This document shows positions 12,240 to 24,820 of a stretch of 64,000 nt of DNA, piece by piece. Position 1 is the first letter of the stretch. Each line of letters opens with the position of its first letter. Both the position numbers and the translations under genes were made by a program. The notes beneath the pieces were generated by a model. It did no database searches, had not been told where the DNA came from, and saw only the letters and a list, made by a program, of their open reading frames with translations. Source of the DNA: Ramlibacter alkalitolerans (lineage in GTDB: Bacteria; Pseudomonadota; Gammaproteobacteria; Burkholderiales; Burkholderiaceae_C); NCBI RefSeq assembly GCF_016722765.1, contig NZ_JAEQND010000006.1, forward strand, positions 62,001-126,000, written 5' to 3'.

Positions 12240-13165
12240 GCGAACAACTCCTCGTAGGAAACGGTGGCGGTGCCGAACTTGCCGACCACGATGCCGCCCG
12301 CCCGGTTGGCGATCGGCACCGCGTCGCGGATCGCCACGCCCGCGGCGACCATCGTGGCGAGGGTGGCGATGACCGTGTCGCCGGCGCCGGTGACGTCGAA
12401 CACCTCGCGCGCCTGAGCCTTCACGTGCAGCTCGCCCTGGGCGTCGAACAGCGTCATGCCTTCCTCGCTGCGCGTGACCAGCAGCGCCTGCAGCCCGAGC
12501 TCCTCGCGCAGCCGGTGGGCACGCTGGTTCAGGTCCTGCTCGCCGTGCCAGCGGCCGACCACGTCCTGCAGCTCGGCGCGGTTGGGCGTGATGACGGTGG
12601 CGCCGCGGTAGCGGGTGTAGTCCGAGCCCTTGGGGTCGATCAGCACCGGCTTGCGGGCCGCGCGGGCGTTCTCGATCATGCGCGGGATGTGGGCCAGGCC
12701 GCCCTTGCCGTAGTCGGAGAACAGCACGGCGTCCTGCTGCGGCAGCAGGCGGGCGAACTCGTCGGACTGCAGTTCCAGCACTTCGTGGTCCGGCTCGTTC
12801 TCGAAGTCCATGCGCAGCAGCTGCTGCTGGCGGCCGATCACGCGCAGCTTGACGGTCGTGCGCAGCCCGGGGTCGCGTTTCAGGTGGGTCCGGATGCCGG
12901 TGCCGGTCAGCAGCGATTCGAGGCGGTGCCCCGGCTCGTCGTCGCCGACCACGCCGAGGAAGCTCGCCTGCGCGCCCAGCGTGCTGACGTTGTAGGCCAC
13001 GTTGGCGGCCGCGCCGATGCGCTCCTCCTCGCGCGAGACCTTGACCACCGGCACCGGGGCCTCGGGCGAGATGCGCTCCACTGCGCCGTGCCAGTAGCGA
13101 TCCAGCATCGCGTCGCCCACCACCAGCACGCGCGCCTGCGCCATGCGTTGCTTGCTTGGAGTCAT
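12236..13165 (-). CDS. rfaE1: D-glycero-beta-D-manno-heptose-7-phosphate kinase (stand-alone kinase)
   Basis: A PfkB/ribokinase-family enzyme of 309 residues that phosphorylates heptose-7-phosphate at C1. It shows the N-terminal [15 protein letters not shown], the sugar-binding [16 protein letters not shown], and the ATP/catalytic [16 protein letters not shown] near residue 250. Only the kinase half of the E. coli HldE protein is present, so the adenylyltransferase (RfaE2) must be elsewhere. It overlaps lapB upstream and hldD downstream by 4 bases each. Confidence 0.95.
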   Translation of the reverse strand: MTPSKQRMAQARVLVVGDAMLDRYWHGAVERISPEAPVPVVKVSREEERIGAAANVAYNVSTLGAQASFLGVVGDDEPGHRLESLLTGTGIRTHLKRDPGLRTTVKLRVIGRQQQLLRMDFENEPDHEVLELQSDEFARLLPQQDAVLFSDYGKGGLAHIPRMIENARAARKPVLIDPKGSDYTRYRGATVITPNRAELQDVVGRWHGEQDLNQRAHRLREELGLQALLVTRSEEGMTLFDAQGELHVKAQAREVFDVTGAGDTVIATLATMVAAGVAIRDAVPIANRAGGIVVGKFGTATVSYEELFA

Positions 13166-14295
13166 AGTTCCTCCACCCGGCGCGGCGGGTAGCTGTCCCA
13201 GGCCTGGCAGCCGGGGCATTGCCAGAAATACTGCTTCGATTCGAAGCCGCAGGCCGCGCAGCGGTAGCGCGTGAGCGGCTTGACGGCGTGGTCCAGCGCA
13301 CGCTGGACGTCGGGGTGGAACTGCTCGTGCTCCAGCTTCTCGCCGGCGATCCACTTGGCGGCGGCGACGAGCGAAGGCTCGCGCTGCACGTGCCGCACGT
13401 ACCAGCCGCGGGCCGCGTCGGGGTCGGTCTCCAGCGCGGTGATGCCCTCCAGCACGTCCAGCGAAGGCGCGTGCTCGTAGTGCGCCTGCAGCAGCTGCGC
13501 CGCTTCCGCCTGCCGGCCGCAGGCCAGCGCCGCTTCCGTCAAAGGCCTGGCGAGCAGCGCCATCGCCGAGGGCACCTGCTCGGCGAGTTCGCACAGCAGG
13601 TCGAAGGCGCCGCGCGCGTCACCGGCGCGCCGCAGCAGCGCGGCGAGCTCGATGCGGGGGCGGGGCGCGCTGGGAGCGAGCTTGTTGGCCTTCTGCAGCA
13701 GCTCCTGTGCCGGCCCCGGCGCAGCGCTGGCCGCCATCTCGCACAGGTAGTGCGCCTGGCGCGCGGCGAACTGGCCCGAGCCGGCCGCATCGAGCTTGCG
13801 CGCGATCTCGAAGGCCTGCGGCCAGTCGCGCGAACGCTCGTAGATGGCGAGCAGGGCCAGCAGCGCCTGTTCCTCGTAGGCCGTGCCTTCGAGCTTGCGC
13901 AGCGCCTCCTCGGCGCGATCGAGCAGGCCGGCCTTGAGGAAGTCGAGCGCCAGCGCGTGCTGGGCGCGATGCCGGTCGGCGCGGCTCAGGTCCGCGCGCG
14001 AGAGCAGGTGTTCGTGCACGCGGACGGCGCGCTCGTACTCGCCGCGGCGGCGAAACAGGTTGCCCAGGGCGAAGTGCAGCTCGGAGGTGTCGGGGTCGCT
14101 CTGGACGGCTTCGATGAAGGCGTCGATGGCCTGGTCCTGCTGCTCGTTGAGCAGGAAGTTCAGGCCGCGAAAATAGGCCTTGGGCGCCAGCCGGTTCTCG
14201 ATGCGCAGCTGTCGCAGGTCGAAGCGCGAGGCGAACCAGCCGAGCGCGAAGGCGACCGGCAGGCCCCACAGCAGCCACGTCAGGTCAAAGTCCAT
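13162..14295 (-). CDS. lapB: lipopolysaccharide assembly protein LapB
   Basis: A 377-residue inner-membrane-anchored TPR protein that controls LPS synthesis by regulating LpxC turnover. An N-terminal membrane helix ([19 protein letters not shown]) is followed by about nine TPR units. The C-terminal rubredoxin-like metal knuckle has two CxxC pairs, in RCAACGF and CPGCQAWD, at about residues 344-366. lapA lies directly upstream and overlaps it by 11 bases; heptose synthesis genes follow. All diagnostic features are present. Confidence 0.96.
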   Translation of the reverse strand: MDFDLTWLLWGLPVAFALGWFASRFDLRQLRIENRLAPKAYFRGLNFLLNEQQDQAIDAFIEAVQSDPDTSELHFALGNLFRRRGEYERAVRVHEHLLSRADLSRADRHRAQHALALDFLKAGLLDRAEEALRKLEGTAYEEQALLALLAIYERSRDWPQAFEIARKLDAAGSGQFAARQAHYLCEMAASAAPGPAQELLQKANKLAPSAPRPRIELAALLRRAGDARGAFDLLCELAEQVPSAMALLARPLTEAALACGRQAEAAQLLQAHYEHAPSLDVLEGITALETDPDAARGWYVRHVQREPSLVAAAKWIAGEKLEHEQFHPDVQRALDHAVKPLTRYRCAACGFESKQYFWQCPGCQAWDSYPPRRVEEL

Positions 14296-14581
14296 GCGTG
14301 GGAGGCGTTCCCTGGCCGATCAGCGTGCTGGGCGCGCCGCCCGCGTCGGCGTGCACGCCGCGCGGGGCGGCGGCCTTGCGGTGCTTCCACCAGCGCGGCA
14401 CCATGCCGATCGCACCGACCACCAGGCCGGCGGCGAAAGCGGCCAGCACCACCAGCACCAGCGGCGCCGTCCAGTGCGTGCCGAAGAAGAAGTGCACGGT
14501 GACGTCCTGCTGGTTGTTCAGCGCGAAGGCGAACAGCGTAAAAAAAATGGCTGCCTTGAGCAGCCAAGCTAAATATTTCAT
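14285..14581 (-). CDS. lapA: lipopolysaccharide assembly protein LapA domain protein
   Basis: A 98-residue inner-membrane protein with two hydrophobic helices (ending FAFALNNQQDVTVHFFFG, then LVLVVLAAFAAGLVVGAIGM) and a short basic cytoplasmic tail. It matches the LapA/DUF1049 family, partner of LapB. AAGGAG precedes the start. Its distance from ihfB is occupied by a family B repeat. Confidence 0.9.
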   Translation of the reverse strand: MKYLAWLLKAAIFFTLFAFALNNQQDVTVHFFFGTHWTAPLVLVVLAAFAAGLVVGAIGMVPRWWKHRKAAAPRGVHADAGGAPSTLIGQGTPPTHGL

Positions 14582-14615
14582 CCGGCTCCTTTGGTGAGCG
14601 GAATTCTAGGACGCC

Positions 14616-14709
14616 GTCATTCCCGCGGAGGCGGGAATCCAGGGCTTCGGGGGCGCGCCGCGAGCGGCGGGCATCGGGAGCTCTGGGCCCCCGCCTTCGC
14701 GGGGGTGAC
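14616..14709. repeat. Family B palindromic repeat, copy B2
   Basis: Starts GTCATTCCCGCGGAGGCGGG and ends CCCCGCCTTCGCGGGGGTGAC, with inner CCAGGGCTTCGGG / CTCTGGG arms. It occupies nearly all of the gap between the ihfB stop and the lapA start, so a co-transcript would carry a strong stem there. It could separate expression of rpsA-ihfB from lapA-lapB. Confidence 0.85.
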
Positions 14710-14721
14710 AAGGTCGCGCCC

Positions 14722-15027
14722 TCAGCGTCCAGCCTCCATCTCCTTCGTCCGCTCGTCCACCGCCTCGCGCAGCGCCTTGCCCGGCTTGAAGTGCGGCACG
14801 CGCTTCTCCGGGATCTGCACGCTTTCGCCCGAGCGCGGGTTGCGGCCCATGCGGGGAGGGCGGCGGTTGATCGAGAAGCTGCCGAAGCCGCGGATCTCGA
14901 TCCGGTGCCCCCGCACCAGGGCGTCGCTCATCGCGTCGAGGATGGTCTTGACGGCGTATTCCGCGTCGCGATGGGTGAGCTGGCTGAAGCGGGAGGCCAG
15001 TTCTTCTACGAGGTCGCTGCGAGTCAT
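14722..15027 (-). CDS. ihfB: integration host factor subunit beta
   Basis: DNA-bending architectural protein of 101 residues, a few longer than the E. coli subunit. It has the N-terminal [14 protein letters not shown] helix, the conserved [19 protein letters not shown] segment leading into the DNA-binding arm, and FKPGKALRE near the end. The ATG at 15027 is fixed by similarity; 26 further in-frame codons upstream come from a repeat and are not expected to be protein. Just upstream of the ATG the sequence reads CCGAACCTCC, so there is no Shine-Dalgarno site. It follows rpsA, as in most proteobacteria. Confidence 0.95.
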   Translation of the reverse strand: MTRSDLVEELASRFSQLTHRDAEYAVKTILDAMSDALVRGHRIEIRGFGSFSINRRPPRMGRNPRSGESVQIPEKRVPHFKPGKALREAVDERTKEMEAGR

Positions 15028-15031
15028 GGAG

Positions 15032-15106
15032 GTTCGGCGTTGAGCGTTGAGCGTTGAGCGGGCAAGACCCGCATCCACGCTCAACGCCGCACGCTCAACG
15101 CTCAAA
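15032..15106. repeat. Family C palindromic repeat, copy C2, between rpsA and ihfB
   Basis: Left arm GTTCGGCGTTGAGCGTTGAG plus further GTTGAGCG units; right arm of CGCTCAAC units. The loop is near GGGCAAGACCCG. It fills practically the whole 85-base rpsA-ihfB gap and ends four bases from the ihfB ATG. Same family as the element inside the oxoprolinase gene. Confidence 0.85.
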
Positions 15107-15112
15107 CGGCGA

Positions 15113-16801
15113 TCAGCCGCGGTCCTGGTCGTTCAGCTTGGCACGCAGGAGCGCGCCGAGGCTGGTGGTGCCGGCCTGCTCGCGCGCGGACTGCTGCGAC
15201 AGCTGCGCCATCGCGCCCTGCTCGTCGATCATGTCCTTCTGGCGGATCGACAGCTGGATGTTGCGCGTCTTGCGGTCGATGTTGGTGATCACGGCCGTGA
15301 CTTCGTCGCCTTCCTTCAGCACGTTGCGCGCGTCTTCCACGCGGTCGCGGCTGATTTCGGAGGCCCGCAGGTAGCCGAAGATCTCGTTGCCCAGGTCGAT
15401 CTCCGCGCCCTTCGGGTCGACGGCCTTGACCTTGCCCGACACCGTGGAGCCCTTGTCGTGCACCGAGGTGAAGGTGGCGAACGGGTCGCCATCGAGCTGC
15501 TTGATGCCCAGGGAGATGCGCTCGCGGTCGACGTCGACGCCCAGCACGATCGCCTCGACTTCCTGGCCCTTCTTGTAGTTGCGCACGGCCTGTTCGCCCG
15601 GCTCGTTCCAGGACAGGTCGGACAGGTGCACGAGGCCGTCGATGCCGGCGGCCAGGCCGACGAACACGCCGAAGTCGGTGATCGACTTGATCGGGCCCTT
15701 GACGCGGTCGCCGCGCTTGGTGTTCTGCGCGAATTCCTGCCAGGGGTTGGCCTTGCACTGCTTCATGCCCAGGCTGATGCGACGCTTGTCTTCGTCGATC
15801 TCGAGGACCATGACTTCGACTTCGTCACCCAGGGACACGACCTTGGACGGGGCCACGTTCTTGTTGGTCCAGTCCATTTCGGAGACGTGCACCAGGCCTT
15901 CGATGCCGGGCTCGAGCTCGACGAACGCGCCGTAGTCGGCGATGTTCGTGATCTTGCCGAACATGCGGGTGCCGTTGGGATAGCGGCGCGAAACGCCCAT
16001 CCACGGGTCGTCGCCCATCTGCTTGAGACCCAGCGACACGCGGTTCTTCTCGGTGTCGAACTTGAGGATCTTGGCGGTGATTTCCTGACCGGCGGTGACC
16101 ACCTCGGACGGGTGGCGCACGCGGCGCCAGGCCATGTCGGTGATGTGCAGCAGGCCGTCGATGCCGCCGAGGTCGACGAACGCACCGTACTCGGTGATGT
16201 TCTTGACCACGCCGCGGACGATGGAGCCTTCCTTGAGGGTTTCCATCAGCTTGGCGCGCTCTTCGCCCATGGACGCTTCGACCACCGCGCGGCGCGACAG
16301 CACCACGTTGTTGCGCTTGCGGTCCAGCTTGATGACCTTGAACTCCATCGTCTTGTTTTCGTACGGAGTCAGGTCCTTGATCGGACGCGTGTCGATCAGC
16401 GATCCGGGGAGGAAGGCGCGGATGCCGTTGACGAGGACGGTCAGGCCGCCCTTGACCTTGCCCGTGGTGGTGCCGGTGACGAATTCGCCGGACTCCAGCG
16501 CCTTCTCGAGGGACATCCACGAAGCCAGGCGCTTGGCCTTGTCGCGCGACAGGATGGTGTCGCCGTAGCCGTTTTCCAGTGCGTCGATGGCCACGGAGAC
16601 GAAATCGCCTTCCTGGACTTCGACTTCACCCGTGTCGTTCTTGAATTCGTCGATCGGGATGTAGGCCTCGGACTTGAGGCCGGCATTCACCACGACGAAG
16701 TTGTGCTCCACGCGCACCACTTCGGCGGTGATGACTTCGCCCGCGCGCATTTCGGAGCGCTGCAACGATTCCTGGAACAACTCGGCAAAAGATTCAGACA
16801 T
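15113..16801 (-). CDS. rpsA: 30S ribosomal protein S1
   Basis: A 562-residue protein with six S1 RNA-binding domains, essentially the E. coli length. The repeated signatures are visible: [40 protein letters not shown], and [20 protein letters not shown] among others. It brings mRNAs to the 30S subunit. It lies between cmk (fused to aroA) and ihfB in the standard order. The N-terminus [19 protein letters not shown] is typical. Confidence 0.98.
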   Translation of the reverse strand: MSESFAELFQESLQRSEMRAGEVITAEVVRVEHNFVVVNAGLKSEAYIPIDEFKNDTGEVEVQEGDFVSVAIDALENGYGDTILSRDKAKRLASWMSLEKALESGEFVTGTTTGKVKGGLTVLVNGIRAFLPGSLIDTRPIKDLTPYENKTMEFKVIKLDRKRNNVVLSRRAVVEASMGEERAKLMETLKEGSIVRGVVKNITEYGAFVDLGGIDGLLHITDMAWRRVRHPSEVVTAGQEITAKILKFDTEKNRVSLGLKQMGDDPWMGVSRRYPNGTRMFGKITNIADYGAFVELEPGIEGLVHVSEMDWTNKNVAPSKVVSLGDEVEVMVLEIDEDKRRISLGMKQCKANPWQEFAQNTKRGDRVKGPIKSITDFGVFVGLAAGIDGLVHLSDLSWNEPGEQAVRNYKKGQEVEAIVLGVDVDRERISLGIKQLDGDPFATFTSVHDKGSTVSGKVKAVDPKGAEIDLGNEIFGYLRASEISRDRVEDARNVLKEGDEVTAVITNIDRKTRNIQLSIRQKDMIDEQGAMAQLSQQSAREQAGTTSLGALLRAKLNDQDRG

Positions 16802-16891
16802 TGATAGTGCGGGTGACCCCGCGGGGTTGGGTTTGCGATCCCCGCCACCGGTGCGCTGCTGCGCGGAGGGAGTGTCGGGGGCCTGTTCGAT

Positions 16892-16932
16892 CGCTGGGGT
16901 TCACGCGCTGACGCGGTTCACCACCAGCCTAC
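16892..16932. repeat. Family A repeat, right half only, A3
   Basis: CGCTGGGGTTCACGCGCTG through CACCACCAGCCTAC corresponds to the 3' half of the 91-base family A element; the left half is missing. It lies between the aroA-cmk stop and the rpsA start. Confidence 0.65.
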
Positions 16933-16969
16933 GTTCGCGCCAGCGCATCACCACCGGCGCGCCAGCCGC

Positions 16970-19039
16970 TCACGGGTGGGCGAACGGCTGCTTTTCTTCC
17001 CACCAGCGGAGGACCTGGGCGACCGATTCTTCGACGGTCTGGCTCGAGTTATCCAGCAGGAGGGCATCCTGCGCGGGTTTCAGCGGGGCGACGGCGCGAT
17101 TGGAGTCGCGCGCATCGCGCGCCTCCAGGTCCGCGCGAAGATCGTCGATTTTAGCCTGAATCCCTTTTGAAATCAATTGCTTATGCCGCCGGTCGGCACG
17201 CTGGCCGGCGCTCGCCGTCAGGAACACCTTCATCGGCGCGTCGGGGAAGATGACCGTGCCCATGTCGCGGCCGTCGGCCACCAGGCCCGGCAGCCTGCGA
17301 AAGCTCTGCTGCAGCGCGACGAGGGCGCTGCGCACGGCCGGCAGCGCCGAGACCTTCGAGGCGTTCATGCCGGCCTCTTCGGTGCGGATGTCGTCCGTCA
17401 CGTCCTGGCCCGCGAGCAGCACGCTGCCGTCGACGAAGACGACGGGCAGCGTCTCGGCCATCCTGGCGATCGTATGCTCGTGCGCCACGTCCAGCGCCAG
17501 CCCGGCACGCACCGCGGCCAGGCCGGTGATGCGGTAGAGCGCGCCCGAGTCGAGGTAGTGGTAGCCCAGCCGCCGCGCGACTTCGGACGCCAGCGTGCCC
17601 TTGCCCGAGGCGGTGGGGCCGTCGACGCAGATCACCGGGATGTGCGGCGCGGCAGTGCGCGCCAGCGAGAACAGCGCCTCGAAGTAGTCGGGAAAGGTCT
17701 TGCCGACGCACTTCGGGTCCTCGATGCGCACGCGGGTCCCGGCGGGATTGAAGGCGGCCAGTGCGAAGCACATGGCCATGCGGTGGTCGTCGTAGGTGTG
17801 GATCGTCGCGGCCGACCAGGCCTTCGGCGGCGCCACCCGGATGAAGTCCTGGCCTTCCTCGACCTCGGCGCCGAGCTTGCGCAGTTCCGTGGCCATGGCC
17901 GCCAGGCGGTCCGTTTCCTTCACGCGCCAGCTGGCGATGTTGCGCAGCGTGGTGGTGCCGTCGGCGTAGAGCGCCATCACCGCCAGCGTCATCGCCGCGT
18001 CGGGGATGTGGTTGCAGTCGAGGTCCACGGCCTTCAGCGGCCAGGCGCCGCGGCGCACTTCGAGCCGGTTGGGGCCGCTGGTCACCGCTGCGCCCATCTG
18101 CTGCGCGGCCTCGACGAAGCGGATGTCGCCCTGGATCGATGCGGCGCCCACGCCTCCGATGCGCACCGGCTCGCTGCAGCCGGCGATGGCGCCCAGCGCC
18201 ACGAAGTAGCTGGCCGAGGAGGCATCGGCCTCGACGTGGATCTCGCCCGGCGACTGGTAGCGGCTGCCGGCGGGAATCGTGAAGCGCTGCCAGCCTTCGC
18301 GTGCGACCGCGATGCCGAAGCGCTGCAGCATGTTGAGCGTGATCTCGATGTAGGGCTTGGAGATCAGCTCGCCGACCACCTCGAGCACGATGTCGCGGCT
18401 GGCCACCAGGGGCAGCGCCATGAGCAGGGCGGTGAGGAACTGGCTGGAGACGTCGCCGCGCACGCGGATCGGTGCGGCGACATCCAGGGCTTGGGCCGGG
18501 CGGATGCGCAGCGGCGGGAAGCCTTCGTTGCCCAGGTAGTCGATGCGGCACCCGAGCTGGCGCAGCGCATCGACGAGGTCGCCGATGGGCCGCTCGTGCA
18601 TGCGATGCACGCCGGAGAGTTCGAAATTTCCCCCCAGAAGGGCGAGCGCCGCGGTGAGCGGCCGCATCGCGGTGCCCGCGTTGCCGAGGAACAGAGGTAT
18701 TGCTCCCTCCCCCCCTGGGGGAGGGTTGGGGTGGGGGCGCTGGGCGCTCGCTGCGGCCGCTGCGTGCCCCCCTCCCAGCCTCCCCCCGGAGGGGGGAGGA
18801 GCAAGACCCGTGATCGTCACGGTGCTGCCTGCGTGCTCCACCCCGCACCCCAGCGCCACCAGCGCCTCCAGCATCACCCGCGTGTCATCCGAATCCAGCA
18901 AATCATGGACGACCGTCGTCCCCTGCGACAACGCCGCCAGCAGCAGCACGCGGTTGGAGATGCTCTTCGAGCCGGGCAGGGCGACGGTGCCGCCGGCCTC
19001 CTCGAGAGGGGCGAGGTCCAGGAAGGCGGTGGTGAACAC
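16970..19039 (-). CDS. aroA-cmk: bifunctional 3-phosphoshikimate 1-carboxyvinyltransferase / cytidylate kinase
   Basis: A 689-residue fusion. Residues 1 to about 460 are EPSP synthase: [20 protein letters not shown] at residues 17-36, [18 protein letters not shown] after the insert, and the later [16 protein letters not shown] and [19 protein letters not shown]. From about 468 a complete cytidylate kinase follows, with P-loop [11 protein letters not shown] and [11 protein letters not shown]. The fusion is known in Comamonadaceae. The odd part is about 33 Pro/Gly/Ala-rich residues at 80-112, encoded by a double-hairpin repeat (18704-18801) just before the phosphate-binding loop. The start is GTG at 19039, six bases after the tyrA stop. 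Confidence 0.93.
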   Translation of the reverse strand: MFTTAFLDLAPLEEAGGTVALPGSKSISNRVLLLAALSQGTTVVHDLLDSDDTRVMLEALVALGCGVEHAGSTVTITGLAPPPSGGRLGGGHAAAAASAQRPHPNPPPGGEGAIPLFLGNAGTAMRPLTAALALLGGNFELSGVHRMHERPIGDLVDALRQLGCRIDYLGNEGFPPLRIRPAQALDVAAPIRVRGDVSSQFLTALLMALPLVASRDIVLEVVGELISKPYIEITLNMLQRFGIAVAREGWQRFTIPAGSRYQSPGEIHVEADASSASYFVALGAIAGCSEPVRIGGVGAASIQGDIRFVEAAQQMGAAVTSGPNRLEVRRGAWPLKAVDLDCNHIPDAAMTLAVMALYADGTTTLRNIASWRVKETDRLAAMATELRKLGAEVEEGQDFIRVAPPKAWSAATIHTYDDHRMAMCFALAAFNPAGTRVRIEDPKCVGKTFPDYFEALFSLARTAAPHIPVICVDGPTASGKGTLASEVARRLGYHYLDSGALYRITGLAAVRAGLALDVAHEHTIARMAETLPVVFVDGSVLLAGQDVTDDIRTEEAGMNASKVSALPAVRSALVALQQSFRRLPGLVADGRDMGTVIFPDAPMKVFLTASAGQRADRRHKQLISKGIQAKIDDLRADLEARDARDSNRAVAPLKPAQDALLLDNSSQTVEESVAQVLRWWEEKQPFAHP
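18704..18801. repeat. Family D double-hairpin repeat (CCTCCCCC/GGGGGAGG) inserted in frame in aroA
   Basis: Two perfect hairpins, CCCTCCCCC/GGGGGAGGG (18705-18725) and CCTCCCCCC/GGGGGGAGG (18779-18799), enclose an inner pair GGGTGGGGGC / GCCCCCCTCCC. It contributes 33 codons to aroA with no stop in frame. Repeats of this look are known from other proteobacterial genomes, usually between genes. Confidence 0.88.
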
Positions 19040-19045
19040 GCTGAC

Positions 19046-19924
19046 CTACTTCTTGCGGCCCATGTGCCACTGGGCACGGACCTGGCTCGCCTGCGCGATC
19101 ATCTCTTCGAGCTTCTCGCCGGCACCCGTCTCGGCCAGATGCAGCATGTTCATCAGGCTGCGCTGGAACATCTTCGCCTGCTCCACCAGTTCGACCCGGT
19201 TGGACAGCAGGATGTCGCGCCAGACCTTCGGGTCGCTCGCCGCGATGCGCGTGAAGTCGCGAAAGCCCGGCCCGGCGAGCCCGAGGAAGTCCTTGCCATG
19301 CGCCTGGCCGTCGATCGCGTGGATCAGGGCGAACGCCAGCAGGTGCGGCAGGTGGCTCACGGCGGCGAAGGCGGCATCGTGCGAGTCCGGTGCCATCTGC
19401 TGCACGTGGCAGCCCAGCCCCTCCCACAGCGCCTGCGCCCGCTTGAGGTGCGCGGTCTGCGTCTTCTCGATCGGCGTCAGGATCACCTGCTTGCCGTGGT
19501 ACAGGTCGGGGTCGGCGTGCTCCACGCCGGAGAGTTCCTTGCCGGTGATCGGATGCGCCGGCACGAAGGAGCCGATGTGGTCGCGCAGCACGCGGCGCGC
19601 GGCATCCACCACTTCGCGCTTGGTGGAGCCCACGTCCATGATCAGCATGCTGTTGGTCACCAGGTGGCGGATCGCCTTGAAGGTGGCCTCCGTCGCCGCG
19701 ACGGGCACCGCCAGCAGCACGACGTCCGCGCCGGAGACGGCGAGCAGTGCCGAGGGCGCCTCGACGTCGATTACGCCCATCTGGCGCGCCCGCTCGGTGG
19801 TGGAGGGCGACTTGCTGTAGCCCACCACGCGCTTGACGAGCCCCGCCCGCTTCATGGCCAGCGCGAACGAGCCGCCCATGAGGCCGCACCCGATCAATCC
19901 CAGTTGCTCGAACATCGCTGCCAT
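19046..19924 (-). CDS. tyrA: prephenate dehydrogenase
   Basis: A 292-residue NAD-dependent enzyme converting prephenate to 4-hydroxyphenylpyruvate for tyrosine. The Rossmann motif GLIGCGLMGGSFALAMKRAG is at residues 9-28, followed by VVLLAVPVAAT and the catalytic region DVGSTKREVVDAA and HPITGKELSGV. No chorismate mutase domain is fused, in contrast to the enteric enzyme. A second in-frame ATG is nine bases downstream, so the first three residues are uncertain. It lies between pheA and aroA. Confidence 0.94.
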   Translation of the reverse strand: MAAMFEQLGLIGCGLMGGSFALAMKRAGLVKRVVGYSKSPSTTERARQMGVIDVEAPSALLAVSGADVVLLAVPVAATEATFKAIRHLVTNSMLIMDVGSTKREVVDAARRVLRDHIGSFVPAHPITGKELSGVEHADPDLYHGKQVILTPIEKTQTAHLKRAQALWEGLGCHVQQMAPDSHDAAFAAVSHLPHLLAFALIHAIDGQAHGKDFLGLAGPGFRDFTRIAASDPKVWRDILLSNRVELVEQAKMFQRSLMNMLHLAETGAGEKLEEMIAQASQVRAQWHMGRKK

Positions 19925-19942
19925 GCGTTCTTCTGGTCCTCG

Positions 19943-21028
19943 TTACTCGCCGACGGGATAGGTCCCGAGCACCTTGTAGAAGGCGCACAGGGCCTGCAGG
20001 TCCTTCAGTGCGGCGGCCACCTGGGGCTGCGCGGGATGGCCCTGCAGGTCGATGTAGAAAAAGTACTCCCACTGGCCGGAGCGGGCCGGGCGCGATTCGA
20101 AGCGCGTCATCGACACGCCGTGCTTCTTCAGCGGCACCAGCATGTCGTGCACCGCGCCGGGCCGGTTCGGCACGGAGACGATCAGGCTCACGCAGTCCTT
20201 GCCCGAAGCTTCCGGCGCGGCCAGCGTCTGCGGCAGGCAGATCACGGCGAAGCGGGTGCGGTTGAAGGCGTCGTCCTGGATCGCGTGGGCGGCGATGTGC
20301 AGCCCGAACTCGGTGGCGGCGCGGTCGCTGGCGATGCCGGCCCAGTTCGGATGCGTGGCGGCGAGGCGCGCACCTTCGGCGTTGGAGGAGACGGCGCGGC
20401 GCTCGGCATCGGGCAGGTGCGTGCCCAGCCAGCCCTGGCACTGCGCCAGGGCCTGCGGGTGCGCGAGCACGACCTCGATGCCCTGGAGCGAGGCGTTGTC
20501 CTTGCGCAGCAGGTTGTGGCGTACCAGCAGGCTGCTCTCGCCCACGATGTGCAGCGGCGTGGACAGGAACAGATCCAGCGACCGGGCGATCACGCCCTCG
20601 GTGGAGTTCTCGACCGGCACCACGCCGTATTCGGCGGTGCCCGCCGCGGTGGCGCGGAACACCTCGTCGATGCTCACGCAGGGGATCTTCTCGATGCTGG
20701 CGCCGAAGAACTGGAGGGCGGCCTGCTCGCTGAAGGTGCCGGAGGGGCCGAGGAAGGCGACGCGCTGCGGCGCCTCGAGCGCGCGGCAGGCGGACATGAT
20801 CTCGCGCCAGATGTGCGCGATGTTGTTGTCCTTCAGCGGGCCGGGGTTGGCCGTCTGCAGGCCGTTGATCACCTGCGCTTCGCGCTCGGGGCGGAACACG
20901 GGCGAGCCTTCGGCGCGCTTGAGTTCGCCGACCTCGTTGGCGAGGGCGGCGCGGCGATTGAGCAATGCCAGGAGTTCGCGGTCGACCTGGTCGATGGCGG
21001 TGCGGAGCTCGGACAGCGGTTTGGGCAT
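19943..21028 (-). CDS. pheA: bifunctional chorismate mutase / prephenate dehydratase
   Basis: A 361-residue enzyme giving phenylpyruvate from chorismate. Residues 1-90 are the AroQ chorismate mutase (LRTAIDQVDRELLALLNRRA), then prephenate dehydratase with VAFLGPSGTFSEQAA and VVPVENSTEGV, and a C-terminal ACT domain with MTRFESRPARSGQWEYFFYI, whose ESRP motif binds phenylalanine for feedback control. It starts the pheA-tyrA-aroA/cmk run; no serC or hisC lies between it and gyrA. Confidence 0.96.
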   Translation of the reverse strand: MPKPLSELRTAIDQVDRELLALLNRRAALANEVGELKRAEGSPVFRPEREAQVINGLQTANPGPLKDNNIAHIWREIMSACRALEAPQRVAFLGPSGTFSEQAALQFFGASIEKIPCVSIDEVFRATAAGTAEYGVVPVENSTEGVIARSLDLFLSTPLHIVGESSLLVRHNLLRKDNASLQGIEVVLAHPQALAQCQGWLGTHLPDAERRAVSSNAEGARLAATHPNWAGIASDRAATEFGLHIAAHAIQDDAFNRTRFAVICLPQTLAAPEASGKDCVSLIVSVPNRPGAVHDMLVPLKKHGVSMTRFESRPARSGQWEYFFYIDLQGHPAQPQVAAALKDLQALCAFYKVLGTYPVGE

Positions 21029-21105
21029 GGGCGAAGCGGCAACTATAGCGGCAGGTTACGGCTTGTCACTCGGCTGGTGGCGAAGGGGCGGCTGGCTGGT
21101 GGCGC

Positions 21106-21191
21106 GTAGGCTGGTGGTGACGCGCGAAGCGCCGGAACCCCAGCGCTTTCGCGCATCGCTGGGGTTTCGCTGCGCTGCACCGCCAGCCTGC
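21106..21191. repeat. Family A palindromic repeat, complete copy A4
   Basis: GTAGGCTGGTGGTGACGCGC at the left, CACCGCCAGCCTGC at the right, and an inner CCCCAGCGC / CGCTGGGG hairpin. It takes up almost all of the short gap between the gyrA stop and the pheA start, where it could act as transcript punctuation. Confidence 0.82.
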
Positions 21192-21207
21192 AGGAGCCGC
21201 CGCCCGG

Positions 21208-23841
<2,634 letters not shown>

Positions 23842-24072
23842 CAGGGGGCTTGCTGCAGGGCGCGGAACCCTTCATTTTACCTGTTGCGAGACCATGTCGC
23901 GACATGGCAACAGATGCCCGCAGATGCGGTTTTGTCCTACGGAACCCCGCTGGCACATCCATTCATTGCTTAAGTGCGTATGGCACAATCAACCGCACGT
24001 AATTGGTGAATAGGTCACTGAGCACGTAGCTTTGGCGCAGCGCAGCTGCGAACTTTCCCCAAGAGGAGAACC

Positions 24073-24795
24073 ATGAAGAAACTGAACAAAGTGGCGCTGC
24101 TGTTTGCCTCGACTGCGCTGCTGGCCGGTTGCGGAGTGATGTCCACGTCTGCCCCGGGCGGCAGCCGTGTCGTCGCCGCCAATGGTGGTACCGTCCTTGA
24201 CAACTGGGTCAACGGAACCGGCGAGTACGTGTGGCGCAACGGCACCAATGAACTGTGCTGGCGCGATGCGAACTGGACGCCCGCCACCGCTGCGGTTGGT
24301 TGCGATGGCGCCCTTGTTCGTGCTGCCGCCGTGGCGCCCCCGCCGCCCCCGCCGCCGCCCCCGCCGCCGCCTCCCGCGGTCGTGCCGCCCCCGCCACCGC
24401 CTCCGCCGCCGGCCCCGCCGCCGCCTGCCGCCGCCACCAAGGTGACCTATGCGGCCGACGCCTTCTTCGACTTCGACAAGGCCGTCCTGAAGCCCGAAGG
24501 CAAGGCGAAGCTCGATGACCTGATCGGCAAGATCCAGGGCATCAACCTCGAAGTGATCATCGCCGTCGGTCACACCGACTCGGTGGGCACGGACAGCTAC
24601 AACCAGCGCCTGTCGGTGCGCCGCGCCGAAGCCGTGAAGGGCTACCTGGTCTCCAAGGGCATCGAGCGCAATCGCGTGTACACCGAAGGCAAGGGCGAGA
24701 AGCAGCCCGTGGCCGACAACCGCACCGCCGAAGGCCGCGCGAAGAACCGCCGCGTGGAGATCGAAGTGGTCGGAACCCGCGCCGCAGGCCGCTGA
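24073..24795 (+). CDS. ompA: OmpA family lipoprotein with polyproline linker
   Basis: A 240-residue outer-membrane-associated protein. The signal peptide ends in the lipobox LLAGC (Cys 20), so it should be lipidated. A short domain with [12 protein letters not shown] follows, then a polyproline stretch at about residues 88-117. The C-terminal OmpA peptidoglycan-binding domain contains [40 protein letters not shown] and [10 protein letters not shown]. It tethers the outer membrane to the cell wall. An AGAGGAG site precedes the ATG and a strong terminator follows. Gene symbol is by family. Confidence 0.93.
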   Translation: MKKLNKVALLFASTALLAGCGVMSTSAPGGSRVVAANGGTVLDNWVNGTGEYVWRNGTNELCWRDANWTPATAAVGCDGALVRAAAVAPPPPPPPPPPPPPAVVPPPPPPPPPAPPPPAAATKVTYAADAFFDFDKAVLKPEGKAKLDDLIGKIQGINLEVIIAVGHTDSVGTDSYNQRLSVRRAEAVKGYLVSKGIERNRVYTEGKGEKQPVADNRTAEGRAKNRRVEIEVVGTRAAGR

Positions 24796-24820
24796 ACATC
24801 AGCGCGAAAAGCTGCACACA

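Noticed and set aside
16970-19039. aroA-cmk fusion as novel
   Set aside because: Bifunctional EPSP synthase/cytidylate kinase proteins are known in related Burkholderiales.
17177-21109. A 1310-codon plus-strand frame opposite aroA-cmk, tyrA and pheA
   Set aside because: The minus-strand genes are unambiguous. The long open frame is a result of about 68% GC, where stop codons are rare on the other strand.
23962-23991. Possible promoter ATTCAT-N17-CACAAT upstream of ompA
   Set aside because: Both hexamers match poorly and no other evidence favours it, so it was not listed as a feature.
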